A stretch of 13,448 nt of DNA, from positions 1 through 13,448 of the forward strand of contig JASBTC010000068.1 in assembly GCA_030148625.1 (NCBI GenBank). Reading direction: 5' to 3'. Numbering within the stretch: the first letter of the stretch is position 1; each line of letters begins with the position of its first letter. Origin of the DNA: Sphingobium sp. GTDB taxonomy: Bacteria > Pseudomonadota > Alphaproteobacteria > Sphingomonadales > Sphingomonadaceae. Of the stretch, positions 1-8,190 are shown piece by piece. The position numbers and the translations under genes were made by a program. A model generated the notes under the pieces. The model worked only from the letters and a program-made list of their open reading frames with translations, did not search any database and was not told where the DNA came from.

Positions 1-1215
1 CGATCCGGCGAGCGCGCTGCGCACCGAAACCGGCCCCTTGAAATCGCGATCGTAATTTTGCGGCACATAAAGGCCCGATGCCGTGTCGAGCTGGACGGGC
101 GAATCGTCGAGGATCGATGCGGGGGTCAGATAGCCCCGCTCGATCGCCTGCGCGTAGAGGAACGGCTTCAAGGTCGATCCGGCCTGACGGTAGCTGTCCG
201 CACCGTCGACCTGCGCCGCGGTCGATGCGCCACCGACCCCGCCGACATAGGCCAGCACGTCGCCGGTCGCATTGTCGACCACCACCACCGCCCCGTCGCG
301 CGCACGGTCCGACCCCAGCCCCTGGAGCTGACGCGCAAGCGCCTGCGCCGCGACCCGCTGGACGCGCGTGTCGAGTGTGGTCGTGACCTTCATGCCCGGC
401 TCGGTCAGCAGCCGGTTGGCGAGATGCGGCGCCAGGCCGGGGTCGAGCGCCAGCCGGCGCGACGGCCCGAGCATGTCGCGTGCCGCCGCGTTCAGCGCGG
501 TGCAGTCCCCGCCCCCGGCCAATCCGCATGCGCGCCGCGCCAGCGCGCCTGGCCCCGCCCGGGGATCGGGCAGCAGCGCCACGAGCAGCAAAGCTTCCTG
601 CCGGCCCAGCGCGTCGGGCGTCCGGCCGAACAGCGACAGCGCCGCCGCGCCGATCCCCTGCGCCTCGCCGCGATAGCCCGCCAGGTTGAGATAGGCTTCG
701 AGAATCTCGTCCTTGCTCCAGCGATCCTCGAGCGCCCAGGCGGCGCGTATCTGCCGCGCCTTTTCGCGCCAGCCGCGCGATCCCGGCGCGGCGAGGTCGG
801 GCGCGAGGAAAGCGGCCACCTGCATCGAAAGCGTACTGGCGCCGCGTGAACGCCGCCGTTCGATCCTGTCGCGGATCGAGCCCGCGATCGCCAGCCAGTC
901 GACTCCGCCATGATCGGCGAAACGACGATCTTCGGCAGCGACCAGCGTCTCGCGCACCACCGGCGAGATCCGGTCGAGCGGCGTCCAGGCGAGGCGCCGC
1001 GCCGCGAAATCGACACGGACACTGTCGAGCAACTGCCCGTCGCGATCATAGAGCCACGCCTCGCTCGGCCGCCAGCGCGCCTTGACCGCCGCATAATCGG
1101 GCAAAGGTGGCGGCAGCGTCAGGAACCAGAGCGCGGCGAAAGCGGCGAAGACGGCAGCCGCCACCGCCCACCAGAGATGGGCCCTGCGAAACGCTGGCAT
1201 TCGCATACGGGTCAT
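1..1215 (-). CDS. pbpC: Penicillin-binding protein 1C, N-terminal 405 residues (3' end beyond window)
   Basis: This is a bifunctional class A PBP of the PBP1C type: an inner-membrane enzyme with a periplasmic glycosyltransferase domain that polymerises lipid II and a transpeptidase-fold domain. Residues are numbered from the ATG at 1200. A membrane anchor spans about 9-30. The glycosyltransferase follows, with the EDRRFADHGGVDW motif at 90-102 (E90 catalytic), GASTLSMQ at 120-127 and SKDEILEAYLN at 162-172. The transpeptidase SxxK motif is S342-T-L-K345 (QAGSTLKPF), and LYVPQNYDR (378-385) is typical of PBP1C. The reading frame is open to base 1, so the SxN and KTG motifs and any C-terminal BiPBP domain lie outside. 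Three in-frame ATGs (1215, 1206, 1200) compete and none has a clear Shine-Dalgarno; 1215 is used here as the longest. The third glycosyltransferase motif has Gln (Q150) where most class A PBPs have Glu. The A2M gene lies 121 bases upstream on the same strand, the known partner arrangement. Family call is firm; the start is not. Confidence 0.93.
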   Translation of the reverse strand, partial: MTRMRMPAFRRAHLWWAVAAAVFAAFAALWFLTLPPPLPDYAAVKARWRPSEAWLYDRDGQLLDSVRVDFAARRLAWTPLDRISPVVRETLVAAEDRRFADHGGVDWLAIAGSIRDRIERRRSRGASTLSMQVAAFLAPDLAAPGSRGWREKARQIRAAWALEDRWSKDEILEAYLNLAGYRGEAQGIGAAALSLFGRTPDALGRQEALLLVALLPDPRAGPGALARRACGLAGGGDCTALNAAARDMLGPSRRLALDPGLAPHLANRLLTEPGMKVTTTLDTRVQRVAAQALARQLQGLGSDRARDGAVVVVDNATGDVLAYVGGVGGASTAAQVDGADSYRQAGSTLKPFLYAQAIERGYLTPASILDDSPVQLDTASGLYVPQNYDRDFKGPVSVRSALAGS

Positions 1216-1265
1216 GCCGATGACGGCGGGAGCTTTGCGTAAATCCCCGGCCAATATCCCCCACC

Positions 1266-1293
1266 TGTCATCCCCGCTTTCGCGGGAATGACA
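1266..1293. repeat. 28-base palindromic repeat between A2M and pbpC
   Basis: The two arms (1266-1277 and 1282-1293) pair over 12 positions with one C/A mismatch (1272 with 1287), leaving a 4-base TTTC loop. The arm reads TGTCATCCCCGC. Similar CATCCCCGC/GCGGGAATG palindromes occur in many copies in intergenic DNA of GC-rich proteobacteria, so this is probably a REP-like dispersed element. It lies 43 bases past the A2M stop and 50 bases before the pbpC start. It could weaken read-through or protect the upstream mRNA end; there is no U-run of a strong intrinsic terminator. Only one copy is in this window, so its repeat nature is recalled, not shown. Confidence 0.6.
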
Positions 1294-1336
1294 CCGAGAG
1301 GATAACTCGCCGGGATCAAGCGGCAGGCAGTCTTCG

Positions 1337-4300
1337 TCACTTCAGCACCACCGCCATCGGCTGGTTCGGGATCGCCGCGCGGATCTCGGGCGAGTAGAGC
1401 GCCTCCACCTTGGTCGGCGGCAATCCGAACCGGCCGGTGCCGTTCAGCCGCATCGCGTAGGACACGGTGAAGCGCCCGCGCGGCACCCATTCGAAATAAC
1501 CGCGCCACGCATCCTTGCCGCGTTCGACATAGCTGGGCTGGACGCCCTCCCCGCCTTCCGCGCCGGCCTGCGCGAACATGCCGGACTGGCCACCGAGATT
1601 GCCGACGATCGTCGCCCCCGGCGGCACCGGATCATTGACCACCACCCAGTTGCGATCGGCGGTCGCGTCGACGGTGATCGTCACCTTGATCACGTCCCCG
1701 CGCGTCGCCCGGCCCTTCACCTTCTGTTCGAGGAAGGCGACCGACTTGCTGATCCGGTAGCCCGCGAACAGCGCCTGGGTGAGCGGTACCGCGGCGCGGA
1801 CCGAGACGAATGCCCAGGGGCCGGCACCGCCCGCCTGGCTGAGCATCAGCGGCGTGCGCTGCGCCGGCAGCGCCAGACTCAGGGGCGCCGCCCCCACCGC
1901 CTGCGGCCAGCTCCGGCTGAGGCTCTGGCTGCCCAGCGTCGCCGTCGTCGTGCCGATGATCGCGGTGGCGGGATAAAGCGATGCGAATTTCTGCACCGCG
2001 ACGGCGCCCCAGGCATTGGCGGGCGTCGTATCCCAATGGCCGCGCTGCTGCCGTGCCGCCGCGCCGACCATCATCTTGGGCGTCTCGTCCTGCCAGCCCG
2101 GCTTGCCGAGCGTTGCGATCAGCGCCTTCAGCACCATCTCGTCGCCCGAGGACATCATCCACCAGGGCGCGCTCTTGCCGTCGACCATGTCGATGCGCGT
2201 GCCTTCATAGACCATCCTCTGGCGCAGGATCTGCTGTGCCTGCGCGCGCAATTGCGCGGCGTTAGGTAATCCTGCCGTCCGGTCGACCGCGACCAGCCAG
2301 TCGACCAGCGCATTGGTCGGCATGTCCTGCGGCGCCAACCCGATCTGGCCGATCATCTGCGGCGTCGCCGCACCATTGCGCGCCAGTGCCGCCAACGCCG
2401 CGATCCGCTGAAGCCGATCGTCCCCCGCCCAGGGCGCGTCGCGCCGCAATCGGCCGTCGATCACCGCGGTCAGCGCCTGCACCATCCGCGCCTTCGCGCT
2501 TTCCGGAATGACCCAGCCGGCTTCGGCGGTCAGCGACAGCACATAGGCCGTCAGCGCCTCCGATCCCTGGAGCCGGTCGACCGGGAAATAGCGCAGCAGC
2601 CCGTCACCATCGAGATAGGCCGGGATCTCGCCCGACAGCCGCCCCCAGGTGCCGAGGTCGCCCAGCACCATCGCCCGCGACAATTGCTGTTCGAAGCAAT
2701 TATAGGGATAGGCGGCCATATAGTCGCGAACCCCCGACATCGGCGGCGCCAGCGTATCGGTCAGGCGCACATCGACGCTGCCGAGCCCCGGCAGCGCCCC
2801 GGCCGGCGCGGCGATCGGCACCTGCGTACCGCCCGCGCCGACGCGGAAGATCGATGCCGCCCAGGTCTCCACCGGCACCGCCGGCGCAACCACCTGGCTG
2901 ACGCTGATCCGATCGAGCGCCTTGCCGCCGGCGTCGCGCACCTCGACCGTCCAGTCGAGCTTGTCGATGCCGGCCGGCGCCGGCAGGTTCCAGGTGACCG
3001 GCGCGGCCGCACCCGGCGGCAATGTGACGGTCAGCGGCGCGCCCTTGGCCACATCGGGATTGAGCGAGACGCTCGCCGTCACCGTCATCGGCTTGTCCGA
3101 CGCGTTGCGCAGCGTGAAGCTGGCGCCATAATAATCGCCCGTGCGCACCAGCGGCGGCAGGCCGGAGAAGATCGTCAGATCCTGCGTCGTGCGGACAGAT
3201 ACGTCGCCCGTACCGAACAGATTCGCCCCGTCGGTCGCGATCGCGACCAGCTTGAACGACGACAGCGAATCCGAAAGCTGGACGGGGATCTTCGCATGAC
3301 CGGCCGCGTCGAGCTTCACCCGTCCCTTCCACAACAGGACCGGGCGAAAATCCTCGCGGTTCAGCGCGGACAGGTCGGCACCACCGCCGCCGCCGGCCTC
3401 GACCGCCTTCTTGCCGAAATGCCGCTTGCCGACGACCTGGGTCTGCGCGGTCGAGGTCAGGACCGACAATGGTCGTTCCCCCATCATCGCGTCGATCAGC
3501 TTCCAGCTCTCATTGGGCGAAAGCTGGAGCAGCGCCTCGTCGACCGCCGCGAAGGCGATCTCCGCCTCGGCCGCGGGTTTGCCGCCGGGCTGCGTCACCG
3601 CGACATCGACATTGGCGGTGTCGCGCACCGCATATTTGGCCTTGTCCGCCTTCACCTCGACGCCCAGACGATGCCCTTCCCAGCCGACATTCACCTTGGC
3701 GATGCCGAGCCGGTAGCTGGGTTTGGCGAGGTCGACCAACGCGGTCGGTCGCGCGCCCTCGCGCGAGAAGAAAGGCAGGTTCCACCGCCGCGCGAGATCG
3801 GCCAGCCACAATCGGAAACCGCCGATGCGCCCGCGCACCGCCATCACCGAGACGAAGACGTCGGGCGCGTAGGTACCGGGCATCTTCACCTCGACCACCG
3901 GATCCTTGCCCGACAGCTCGGTCACAAAGCTGGAGAGCACGCCCTCGCGCTCGACCGTCACGAGCGCGGTCGCCGAGCGGAACGGCATGCGCACCTGGAA
4001 CTTCGCGGTCTCGCCCGCCTTATATTCCTTCTGTTCGGGGATCACGTCCATGCGGTCGCCATTGTCGCCGCCGAACCACCAGTCATCCTCGCCGGCCAGC
4101 CAGACCGACGTCACCGCGCGCGCGACATTGCCGTCGTCATCCTCGGTGGTCGCGACCGCATAGACCTCACCCGAGACGCCGGGATCGAGCTGGCATTCGG
4201 CCAGCCCCTGGGCATCGGTGCTCACCGAACAGCTCGCATCGATCCGCTTGGTCCGCGCCTGATTGTCATAGGCATAAAAGCCGCCGATCAGCCGTCGCCG

Positions 4301-7084
4301 GGCGGTCAGCACCTCGCGGCTGTACAGCGCCACCTTGATGCGCTTGCCCTTGAGCACATGTCCCTCGGTATCGACCGCGACGAGCTTCAGGCGGAGATCG
4401 TCGTCCTTCATCATCCAGCCGTCGGTCTTGATGCCGAGGCGGACGGCGGAGGGGTAAAGCGGGATGGTGCGCGACGCGGTCAGGATCTCGCCATTGGCAT
4501 CCTCATAATCCATCTCGACGGTCATGTCGGTGATGTCGTCGACCGCCATCGGCACCTCGACCGTCGCCTTGGCCGTACCCTCGCCCGACAAGGTGATCGG
4601 CAGGGTCTGCGCGGGCGGCAGCGGCTTCTCGATCGTCTCGCCGTCGCCGTTCAGGGGCACGGTGCCTTCGACCATGTCGCGGCCACCGAAGCTCCAGCCT
4701 TCCCAGCCCTTGGGCGCACCGCCGCTGCGGTTGAACGCGCTGCGCACGCGGACGGGCAGGCCGCCGGCGCCGCCGCCCGACAGATAACCGACGAACAGGT
4801 CGAGCGGCACCTGTTTGGGCCGCACCGTCGCCGTCTTCGGTCCGTCGATCGTCGCGCGCATCGTCGGCAGGCGGAATTCGTCGACCTTGACCGACTGGTT
4901 GGTGAAGATCGTCCGGTCCTTGGCAACCACCGATATGTCGTAATCGCCCTGCGGGGCGCCTTGCGGCGCGGTCCATGTCGTCTCGCCGATACCGTCGGCG
5001 CCGATGGTGAGCGGCAGTTCGAATTCGGTGCCCGAGCCGCGATGGCTGAGCTTGAGCGTGCCCGCCAGACCGCCGGCATAGCTGAAACCCTCCGCCACCG
5101 GCTTGCGCAGGATATGCTTCATATTCACCGTTTCGCCCGCGCGCAGCAAAGTGCGGTCGAAAATGGTGTGGAACAGGTCTGCATTCTCCTGCCAGCCATA
5201 GGGCAGGTCGAAATCATAGGGGCGGATGCCGCTGCCCCATTGGGTGAGGGTGAAGCTGAAATCGTCGCCCTTGCGCGCCGACACCATCAGCGGATGCGGA
5301 GACTCGCCGCTGCCCTCGCAACTGCCATAGGTTTCGGGCGACGGCAGTCCGCCCTTGATCACCAGCCGCCCCTGCGCGTCGGTCTGGCCCTTGCCGAGCA
5401 CTGCGCCCGAACAGGAATCGGTCACCTGCACCGCGGCGCCGCCGACCGGCTTGCCGCTATCGAGCGCGGTCACCCAGGCAAGCGAAGCGGCGCGGCCCCA
5501 TTTGAAATGGACGCTCATATTGGTGACGAGCGCGCCCGCCGTCACATAGCGCGGCGTTTCGCGCCCCAGCAGCGCGCGGCCCAGCGTCGGGCTGGCCAGT
5601 TCGACGACATAGAATCCGGGCTTGGCGAGCGGGATGCCGACAACCTCGAAATCCTTGCCCTTGCCAGGCAAAGGCAGCTTCATCGCGGCGCCCTGACCGG
5701 CGATCAGCGGTGCGCTGCCGGTATAGTTGACGCTGATATCCTCGCCGCCCCGCTTCTCGGTGCGGATATCGGTCTCGCTCGCTTTCTCGATATCGCGCAG
5801 CCATTTGGCGATCTGGCCGTCCGATCCGGCGACACGCAGGGTCGCGCCGCTGACGCCCAGGTTGCGCCCCTGCAATTCGGGTTCGACATTGCGGACGGTG
5901 ACCGGCAGCGCGGCATTGTCACCGGCCTCGATGATCCCGAAATTGGCCGCGAACTTGACCAGAGGCGGCGGCGCGTCGAAGCGGACGTCGAGCGGGAAGC
6001 GCTGCTGGTTGACGAGCGGACGGCCGCTTTCGTCCTTCAGCGCATCGGGCAGCGTCACCTTCGCCGTCGTCGCGGCGGGCAGCGGCGGCGCAAAGCTCAC
6101 CTGCGTCACGGTCTGGGCGCTGCCCTTCTCGATCTCGGGCTTGAGCAGCTTGCCGTCGGCCAGCTGGATCCGGATCGTTTCCGCCGCCGATTTCGCGATC
6201 GGGGCGGAGAAACGGACCCACGCCTTCTGCACCGGGCTGCATCCCGCCTGCGGATTGACGCGCGAGCATTCGAAACGCGCCTCGAACGGCTTGCGGACGG
6301 TGAAGTCGAAACGCTGGTCGCGTCCCGCCAGCCGTCCGGCGCCCGAGATATTCTGGCCCCAGACCAGCGCCATGTCGCGGCCCGGCGGCAATGGGCGCCG
6401 GCACTTGACCGCCATGACGGTGGACAGCACCTTGGTCCGTTCGGCGGTGTTGGCGGGCAGCACTTGCGGCAGCCCCGCCTCGCCGAGGAAATTGGTCACT
6501 TGGTAGCGGTCGGGTCCGAGCCCGGCCAGCACTTCGCCGGCCACTTCGGGCTTGAGCACGTCGAGCGCGATCTTCTCGCCGACGCCGTCGACCGCGCAAT
6601 AGCCGTTGGCGGCGACCGAGGCCGGATCGGCACTGACATTGGTCGCGACCAGGAAAACCTGATCCTCCTCGATATCGCCGTCATAGCTGCCGGGCAGCAC
6701 CGCCCGGGCCGAGGGACCGCCGGTATCGACGGTGAAATTGCGCGATCCGCCGATCGCGCTGCCGGCAAGCGTCTTGAGATCGTCGTTGAGCGCGAATGCG
6801 CACGAGATCCCACCCGGCAGCGCGTTGGCGAATTCCCACACCCAGGTCTTGGTATCGATCCAGCGGCCCTGCCCGCCGACCTGGCAGGTCACCTTGGCCG
6901 GCGCGGTCGCACGCGGATCGCCAAGTGCCACCATGTCGTCGGAGAAACGGATGGTGAAGCGCTCGATCGCGCCGTCGCCAGTGCCCGGAGTCGCCAGCAC
7001 CACCTGTGCAGTCTGGTCCCCCACCGCCGCAACGGGCGCAAGCGCCAAGGCAAGTATAGCGAAGCGCCACGACCGACTCAGCAT
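1337..7084 (-). CDS. Bacterial alpha-2-macroglobulin with intact thioester motif (1915 aa)
   Basis: A large secreted protein of the alpha-2-macroglobulin (YfhM/ECAM) family, thought to trap proteases covalently in the periplasm after bait cleavage. Residues 1-20 or 1-22 form a Sec signal peptide (MLSRSWRFAILALALAPVAA) with no lipobox cysteine, unlike lipoprotein YfhM of E. coli. Many beta-sandwich (MG-like) domains follow; a conserved block DRTLLRAGETVNMKHILR lies near 640-660. A Gly5 run (about 1231-1235) before LNREDFRPVLLWKG marks the bait-region neighbourhood. The thioester motif is intact in YPYNCFEQQLS, with C1463 and Q1466. Ten further cysteines, an even number, would suit periplasmic disulfides. 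At 1915 residues it exceeds the roughly 1650 of E. coli YfhM. The start at 7084 is chosen because a GAGGAG ribosome site lies 8 bases upstream and the signal peptide begins there; an ATG at 7162 would add 26 residues that bury it. It is co-oriented with pbpC, the usual partner for periplasm-exposed repair. Confidence 0.95.
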   Translation of the reverse strand: MLSRSWRFAILALALAPVAAVGDQTAQVVLATPGTGDGAIERFTIRFSDDMVALGDPRATAPAKVTCQVGGQGRWIDTKTWVWEFANALPGGISCAFALNDDLKTLAGSAIGGSRNFTVDTGGPSARAVLPGSYDGDIEEDQVFLVATNVSADPASVAANGYCAVDGVGEKIALDVLKPEVAGEVLAGLGPDRYQVTNFLGEAGLPQVLPANTAERTKVLSTVMAVKCRRPLPPGRDMALVWGQNISGAGRLAGRDQRFDFTVRKPFEARFECSRVNPQAGCSPVQKAWVRFSAPIAKSAAETIRIQLADGKLLKPEIEKGSAQTVTQVSFAPPLPAATTAKVTLPDALKDESGRPLVNQQRFPLDVRFDAPPPLVKFAANFGIIEAGDNAALPVTVRNVEPELQGRNLGVSGATLRVAGSDGQIAKWLRDIEKASETDIRTEKRGGEDISVNYTGSAPLIAGQGAAMKLPLPGKGKDFEVVGIPLAKPGFYVVELASPTLGRALLGRETPRYVTAGALVTNMSVHFKWGRAASLAWVTALDSGKPVGGAAVQVTDSCSGAVLGKGQTDAQGRLVIKGGLPSPETYGSCEGSGESPHPLMVSARKGDDFSFTLTQWGSGIRPYDFDLPYGWQENADLFHTIFDRTLLRAGETVNMKHILRKPVAEGFSYAGGLAGTLKLSHRGSGTEFELPLTIGADGIGETTWTAPQGAPQGDYDISVVAKDRTIFTNQSVKVDEFRLPTMRATIDGPKTATVRPKQVPLDLFVGYLSGGGAGGLPVRVRSAFNRSGGAPKGWEGWSFGGRDMVEGTVPLNGDGETIEKPLPPAQTLPITLSGEGTAKATVEVPMAVDDITDMTVEMDYEDANGEILTASRTIPLYPSAVRLGIKTDGWMMKDDDLRLKLVAVDTEGHVLKGKRIKVALYSREVLTARRRLIGGFYAYDNQARTKRIDASCSVSTDAQGLAECQLDPGVSGEVYAVATTEDDDGNVARAVTSVWLAGEDDWWFGGDNGDRMDVIPEQKEYKAGETAKFQVRMPFRSATALVTVEREGVLSSFVTELSGKDPVVEVKMPGTYAPDVFVSVMAVRGRIGGFRLWLADLARRWNLPFFSREGARPTALVDLAKPSYRLGIAKVNVGWEGHRLGVEVKADKAKYAVRDTANVDVAVTQPGGKPAAEAEIAFAAVDEALLQLSPNESWKLIDAMMGERPLSVLTSTAQTQVVGKRHFGKKAVEAGGGGGADLSALNREDFRPVLLWKGRVKLDAAGHAKIPVQLSDSLSSFKLVAIATDGANLFGTGDVSVRTTQDLTIFSGLPPLVRTGDYYGASFTLRNASDKPMTVTASVSLNPDVAKGAPLTVTLPPGAAAPVTWNLPAPAGIDKLDWTVEVRDAGGKALDRISVSQVVAPAVPVETWAASIFRVGAGGTQVPIAAPAGALPGLGSVDVRLTDTLAPPMSGVRDYMAAYPYNCFEQQLSRAMVLGDLGTWGRLSGEIPAYLDGDGLLRYFPVDRLQGSEALTAYVLSLTAEAGWVIPESAKARMVQALTAVIDGRLRRDAPWAGDDRLQRIAALAALARNGAATPQMIGQIGLAPQDMPTNALVDWLVAVDRTAGLPNAAQLRAQAQQILRQRMVYEGTRIDMVDGKSAPWWMMSSGDEMVLKALIATLGKPGWQDETPKMMVGAAARQQRGHWDTTPANAWGAVAVQKFASLYPATAIIGTTTATLGSQSLSRSWPQAVGAAPLSLALPAQRTPLMLSQAGGAGPWAFVSVRAAVPLTQALFAGYRISKSVAFLEQKVKGRATRGDVIKVTITVDATADRNWVVVNDPVPPGATIVGNLGGQSGMFAQAGAEGGEGVQPSYVERGKDAWRGYFEWVPRGRFTVSYAMRLNGTGRFGLPPTKVEALYSPEIRAAIPNQPMAVVLK

Positions 7085-7092
7085 ATACCGCT

Positions 7093-7098
7093 CTCCTC
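7093..7098 (-). promoter_or_regulatory. Ribosome binding site fixing the A2M start
   Basis: On the minus strand the bases read GAGGAG, 8 bases before the ATG at 7084-7082. This decides the start in favour of 7084 rather than the in-frame ATG at 7162. Confidence 0.75.
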
Positions 7099-7142
7099 GC
7101 AAGAGGTCCCAGACTGGCGTGAAGCCGACGCCGAATCCAGAG

Positions 7143-7148
7143 ATTATC
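7143..7148 (-). promoter_or_regulatory. Candidate -10 element for the A2M-pbpC transcript
   Basis: On the minus strand GATAAT matches five of six bases of the sigma-70 -10 consensus and lies 58 bases before the A2M start codon. No good -35 element is found at 16-18 bases upstream, so this is only a candidate; an A/T-rich hexamer in GC-rich DNA is some support. The window shows no other convincing promoter for this gene. Confidence 0.25.
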
Positions 7149-7195
7149 CGAAATCCATTCAAGACCTTGCCCGGCTTTGCCTTGCGGGAGAAGCG

Positions 7196-7227
7196 CGGTG
7201 TGCATGTTTTTCTGAGCGACGGTGTGC
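7196..7227. repeat. Direct 8-base repeat in the divergent intergenic region
   Basis: CGGTGTGC occurs at 7196-7203 and again at 7220-7227, start to start 24 bases, in the 191-base gap between the divergent A2M and TSUP genes. A spacing near two helical turns could suit a dimeric regulator, but an 8-base repeat can also arise by chance. No regulator gene lies next to it. Confidence 0.3.
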
Positions 7228-7275
7228 GCTGCAGCTTTTCCGCGCGGCAATTCCGGTCTACCCGCTGGACGGGAG

Positions 7276-8190
7276 ATGGACCTTTATCTTCCCATCGCCA
7301 ACCTCTCGGTCAACGCGCTCGTCATCATCGGGCTGGGCGGCCTTGTTGGCTTGCTTTCGGGCATGTTCGGCGTCGGCGGGGGCTTCCTCACCACGCCGCT
7401 GCTGATCTTCTACGGCATCCCGCCGACCGTCGCCGCCGCGTCCGCCGCCACCCAGGTGACCGGCGCCAGCGTATCGGGCGTCTTCGCCCATGCCCGGCGC
7501 AACGGGATCGACTTCCTGATGGGCGCCGTGATGGTCGTCGGCGGGATACTCGGCTCGATCGCCGGCGCGGGCATTTTCCGCCTGCTCCAGGACAGCGGCC
7601 AGATCGATACCGTGATCGCGCTGCTCTATGTCGTGATGCTCGGCGGGATCGGGGGGATGATGGCACGCGACGCCGTCCGCACCCTGATCGCGATGCGCAC
7701 CGGCACGCAGATCGTCGCGCGCAAAAGGCGGCACCATCCGCTGGTCGCCAGCCTGCCCCTGCGCTGGCGCTTCTATCGGTCCGGCCTCTATATCTCGCCG
7801 CTCGCGCCGCTGTTGCTCGGCTTCGGTACGGGCATATTGACGATATTGCTCGGTGTCGGCGGCGGCTTCGTGATGGTGCCCGCGATGCTCTATCTGCTCG
7901 GCATGCCGACCCAGGTCGTCGTCGGCACGTCGCTGTTCCAGATCCTGTTCGTCACCATGGCGGCAACTTTGGTCCATGCCACGACGACCAAGGCGGTGGA
8001 TATCGTGCTTGCCGGGCTGCTGCTGATTGGCAGCGTGATCGGCGCGCAATATGGCGCGCGGCTGGCGCAGAAGATGAAGCCGGAATATCTGCGCGGCGTG
8101 CTCGCCGCGATCGTGCTGCTGGTCGCGATCCGCATGGCATTGGGTCTGGGCTGGCGGCCCGACGAGATTTATTCGGTGATCGTCGAATGA
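7276..8190 (+). CDS. TSUP family (TauE/SafE-like) membrane permease, 304 aa
   Basis: An inner-membrane transporter of the TSUP family (Pfam TauE), whose members export sulfite, sulfoacetate or other small anions. The chain is very hydrophobic, with about eight membrane segments in two related halves, each with the family signature: LVGLLSGMFGVGGGFLTTPL at 23-42 and ILTILLGVGGGFVMVPAM at 187-204. A basic, polar loop near 137-170 (RKRRHHP at 149-155) separates the halves. Length is normal for the family. The start is set at the ATG at 7276 because MDLYLPIANLSVNALVIIG leads straight into the first membrane helix; the ribosome site is weak (GGA about 6 bases away). A GTG at 7222 would add 18 residues of unlikely composition. 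The stop codon overlaps the next start by 4 bases (ATGA), so the two proteins are almost certainly co-translated. The substrate cannot be assigned: sulfite export is plausible, but no sulfur enzyme lies in the window. Confidence 0.9.
   Translation: MDLYLPIANLSVNALVIIGLGGLVGLLSGMFGVGGGFLTTPLLIFYGIPPTVAAASAATQVTGASVSGVFAHARRNGIDFLMGAVMVVGGILGSIAGAGIFRLLQDSGQIDTVIALLYVVMLGGIGGMMARDAVRTLIAMRTGTQIVARKRRHHPLVASLPLRWRFYRSGLYISPLAPLLLGFGTGILTILLGVGGGFVMVPAMLYLLGMPTQVVVGTSLFQILFVTMAATLVHATTTKAVDIVLAGLLLIGSVIGAQYGARLAQKMKPEYLRGVLAAIVLLVAIRMALGLGWRPDEIYSVIVE

Noticed and set aside
58..849. Open frames on the plus strand opposite pbpC
   Set aside because: The minus-strand reading carries all glycosyltransferase motifs and the SxxK motif of PBP1C; the plus-strand products are low-complexity and Arg-rich.
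1212..1508. A small minus-strand frame spanning the A2M 3' end and the gap before pbpC
   Set aside because: It overlaps the A2M C-terminus in another frame, runs through the palindromic repeat and shows no domain or ribosome site.
7085..7162. A 26-residue N-terminal extension of the A2M protein from the ATG at 7162
   Set aside because: It would place a non-signal sequence before a clear signal peptide, and the GAGGAG ribosome site fits the internal ATG at 7084.
7222..7275. GTG start at 7222 for the TSUP permease
   Set aside because: The 18 extra residues are neither hydrophobic nor typical, while MDLYLPIANLSVNALVIIG at 7276 leads straight into the first membrane helix.
2684..7405. A 4.7-kb open frame on the plus strand, antisense to the A2M gene (1573 codons)
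   Set aside because: Its product is dominated by Arg, His, Gln, Asp and Ala with no recognisable domain. Long stop-free antisense frames are expected opposite GC-rich genes with strong third-position bias. The A2M reading has a signal peptide, thioester motif and ribosome site.
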